The position numbers and the translations under genes were made by a program. Positions 26,723 through 27,143 of a DNA stretch of 27,143 nt are shown one piece after another (position 1 is the stretch's first letter; the number at the start of each line of letters is the position of its first letter). Below the pieces are notes generated by a model. The model had not been told where the DNA came from, searched no databases, and was given only the letters and a program-made list of their open reading frames with translations. The DNA is taken from the IMG/VR virus record IMGVR_UViG_3300017714_000125, positions 1-27,143 of that record; one strand, 5' to 3'. Source of the DNA: a virus.

Positions 26723-27143
26723 GCAGCAATCATAAGAAAATAAAGTCTATGCTCAAGGATTTCTACCCTTATGCAAAAAAGACTTTTGGGTTTGACAAGG
26801 CTGCAAAGATTGTCTTGAACCCAGATCAAGAGAATTCTAAGAAACCACTTGGCAAGACAGCTTTTTATGATCCTCAAAACTATTCCGTAACGGTTTATAC
26901 CCACAATCGTCACCCGAAAGACATTATGAGATCTATTTCTCACGAGCTTGTACACCACACTCAAAATTGTAGAGGCGACCTGACAAGTGTAGCTGGCGAA
27001 CAGGGACCGGGGTATGCTCAGAACAATGACCATCTTCGAGAGATGGAGCGTGAAGCATATGAGCAAGGGAATCTTTGTTTTAGAGACTGGGAAGACGGAA
27101 TTAAGTCGAATTTAGAGCCGGGAACTATTTATGAAAAGAGGAG
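26719..27143 (+). CDS. HExxH metallopeptidase, 3' truncated by window end
   Basis: The frame is open from ATG 26719 to the window edge, at least 141 residues. It has IMRSISHELVHHTQNCRGDL (zinc motif HELVH), then GYAQNNDHLREMEREAYEQG with a likely third-ligand Glu in EREAYE, and FRDWEDGIKS. I recall very similar proteins in marine T4-like and pelagic phages, next to structural genes. It could be a maturation protease. The start overlaps the upstream stop. No stop codon lies within the window. Confidence 0.78.
   Translation, partial: MSSNHKKIKSMLKDFYPYAKKTFGFDKAAKIVLNPDQENSKKPLGKTAFYDPQNYSVTVYTHNRHPKDIMRSISHELVHHTQNCRGDLTSVAGEQGPGYAQNNDHLREMEREAYEQGNLCFRDWEDGIKSNLEPGTIYEKR

Noticed and set aside
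1-27143. Prophage or plasmid origin of the window
   Set aside because: No integrase, attachment site, partition or mobilisation genes are seen; gene order and the virion-like end favour a lytic phage. The rest of the genome could change this view.

Overview
The window reads as the accessory (early) part of a large lytic tailed-phage genome. All genes lie on the + strand, are tightly packed, and are mostly 50-120 codons long. They are joined by ATGA/TAATG overlaps and use ATG, GTG, TTG and apparently one ATT start, behind strong Shine-Dalgarno sites. There is no tRNA, integrase, transposase or CRISPR array. At least seventeen near-consensus sigma70 promoters (cTTGACa/t, 17 bp, TATAtT) point to a bacterial host with a standard housekeeping sigma factor. 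Many genes match, from memory, types common in marine phages, but I cannot name the host. I estimate GC at about 44 percent.

Layout. 1-2611: small SH3-like proteins, a possible IF1-like OB-fold protein, a GIY-YIG nuclease and membrane peptides. 2669-4794: UV damage endonuclease (uvsE-like), a secreted alpha/beta hydrolase, one unknown. 4812-6952: small conserved phage proteins, a SWIM zinc finger and more SH3-like proteins. 6953-8567: type II thymidine kinase and a HindVP-like type II restriction endonuclease. 8595-11502: further SH3-like and hypothetical genes. 11503-12039: largely non-coding, with two tandem palindromes made of sigma54-like elements, plus a small secreted peptide. 12040-15481: a double zinc-knuckle protein, then a MoxR AAA+ ATPase and its HExxH/VWA partner behind near-duplicate promoters. 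15482-16380: a clear terminator, a candidate structured RNA and a G/C-homopolymer block. 16381-24851: DUF3228-like protein, second GIY-YIG protein, short DnaJ, two HExxH metallopeptidase-like proteins, DnaQ-like exonuclease, HAD nucleotidase-like protein, DUF5658-like membrane protein. 24946-27143: Hc1-like nucleoprotein and what looks like the edge of a virion/assembly module ending in a truncated metallopeptidase.

How the parts may work together. Thymidine kinase, HAD nucleotidase, UvsE, DnaQ and the nucleases fit nucleotide scavenging, repair and processing of phage and host DNA. By my manual scan the window has no GRCGYC site, the specificity I recall for HindVP/HgiDI enzymes, so the phage could carry this enzyme without a methylase and turn it on host or rival DNA. 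GGCC and CGCG also appear to be wholly absent, which suggests restriction pressure. About twenty small proteins starting with or containing a VGDLV-like motif form an expanded family of unknown role, which is the most striking protein-level feature. All computations here were done by eye.
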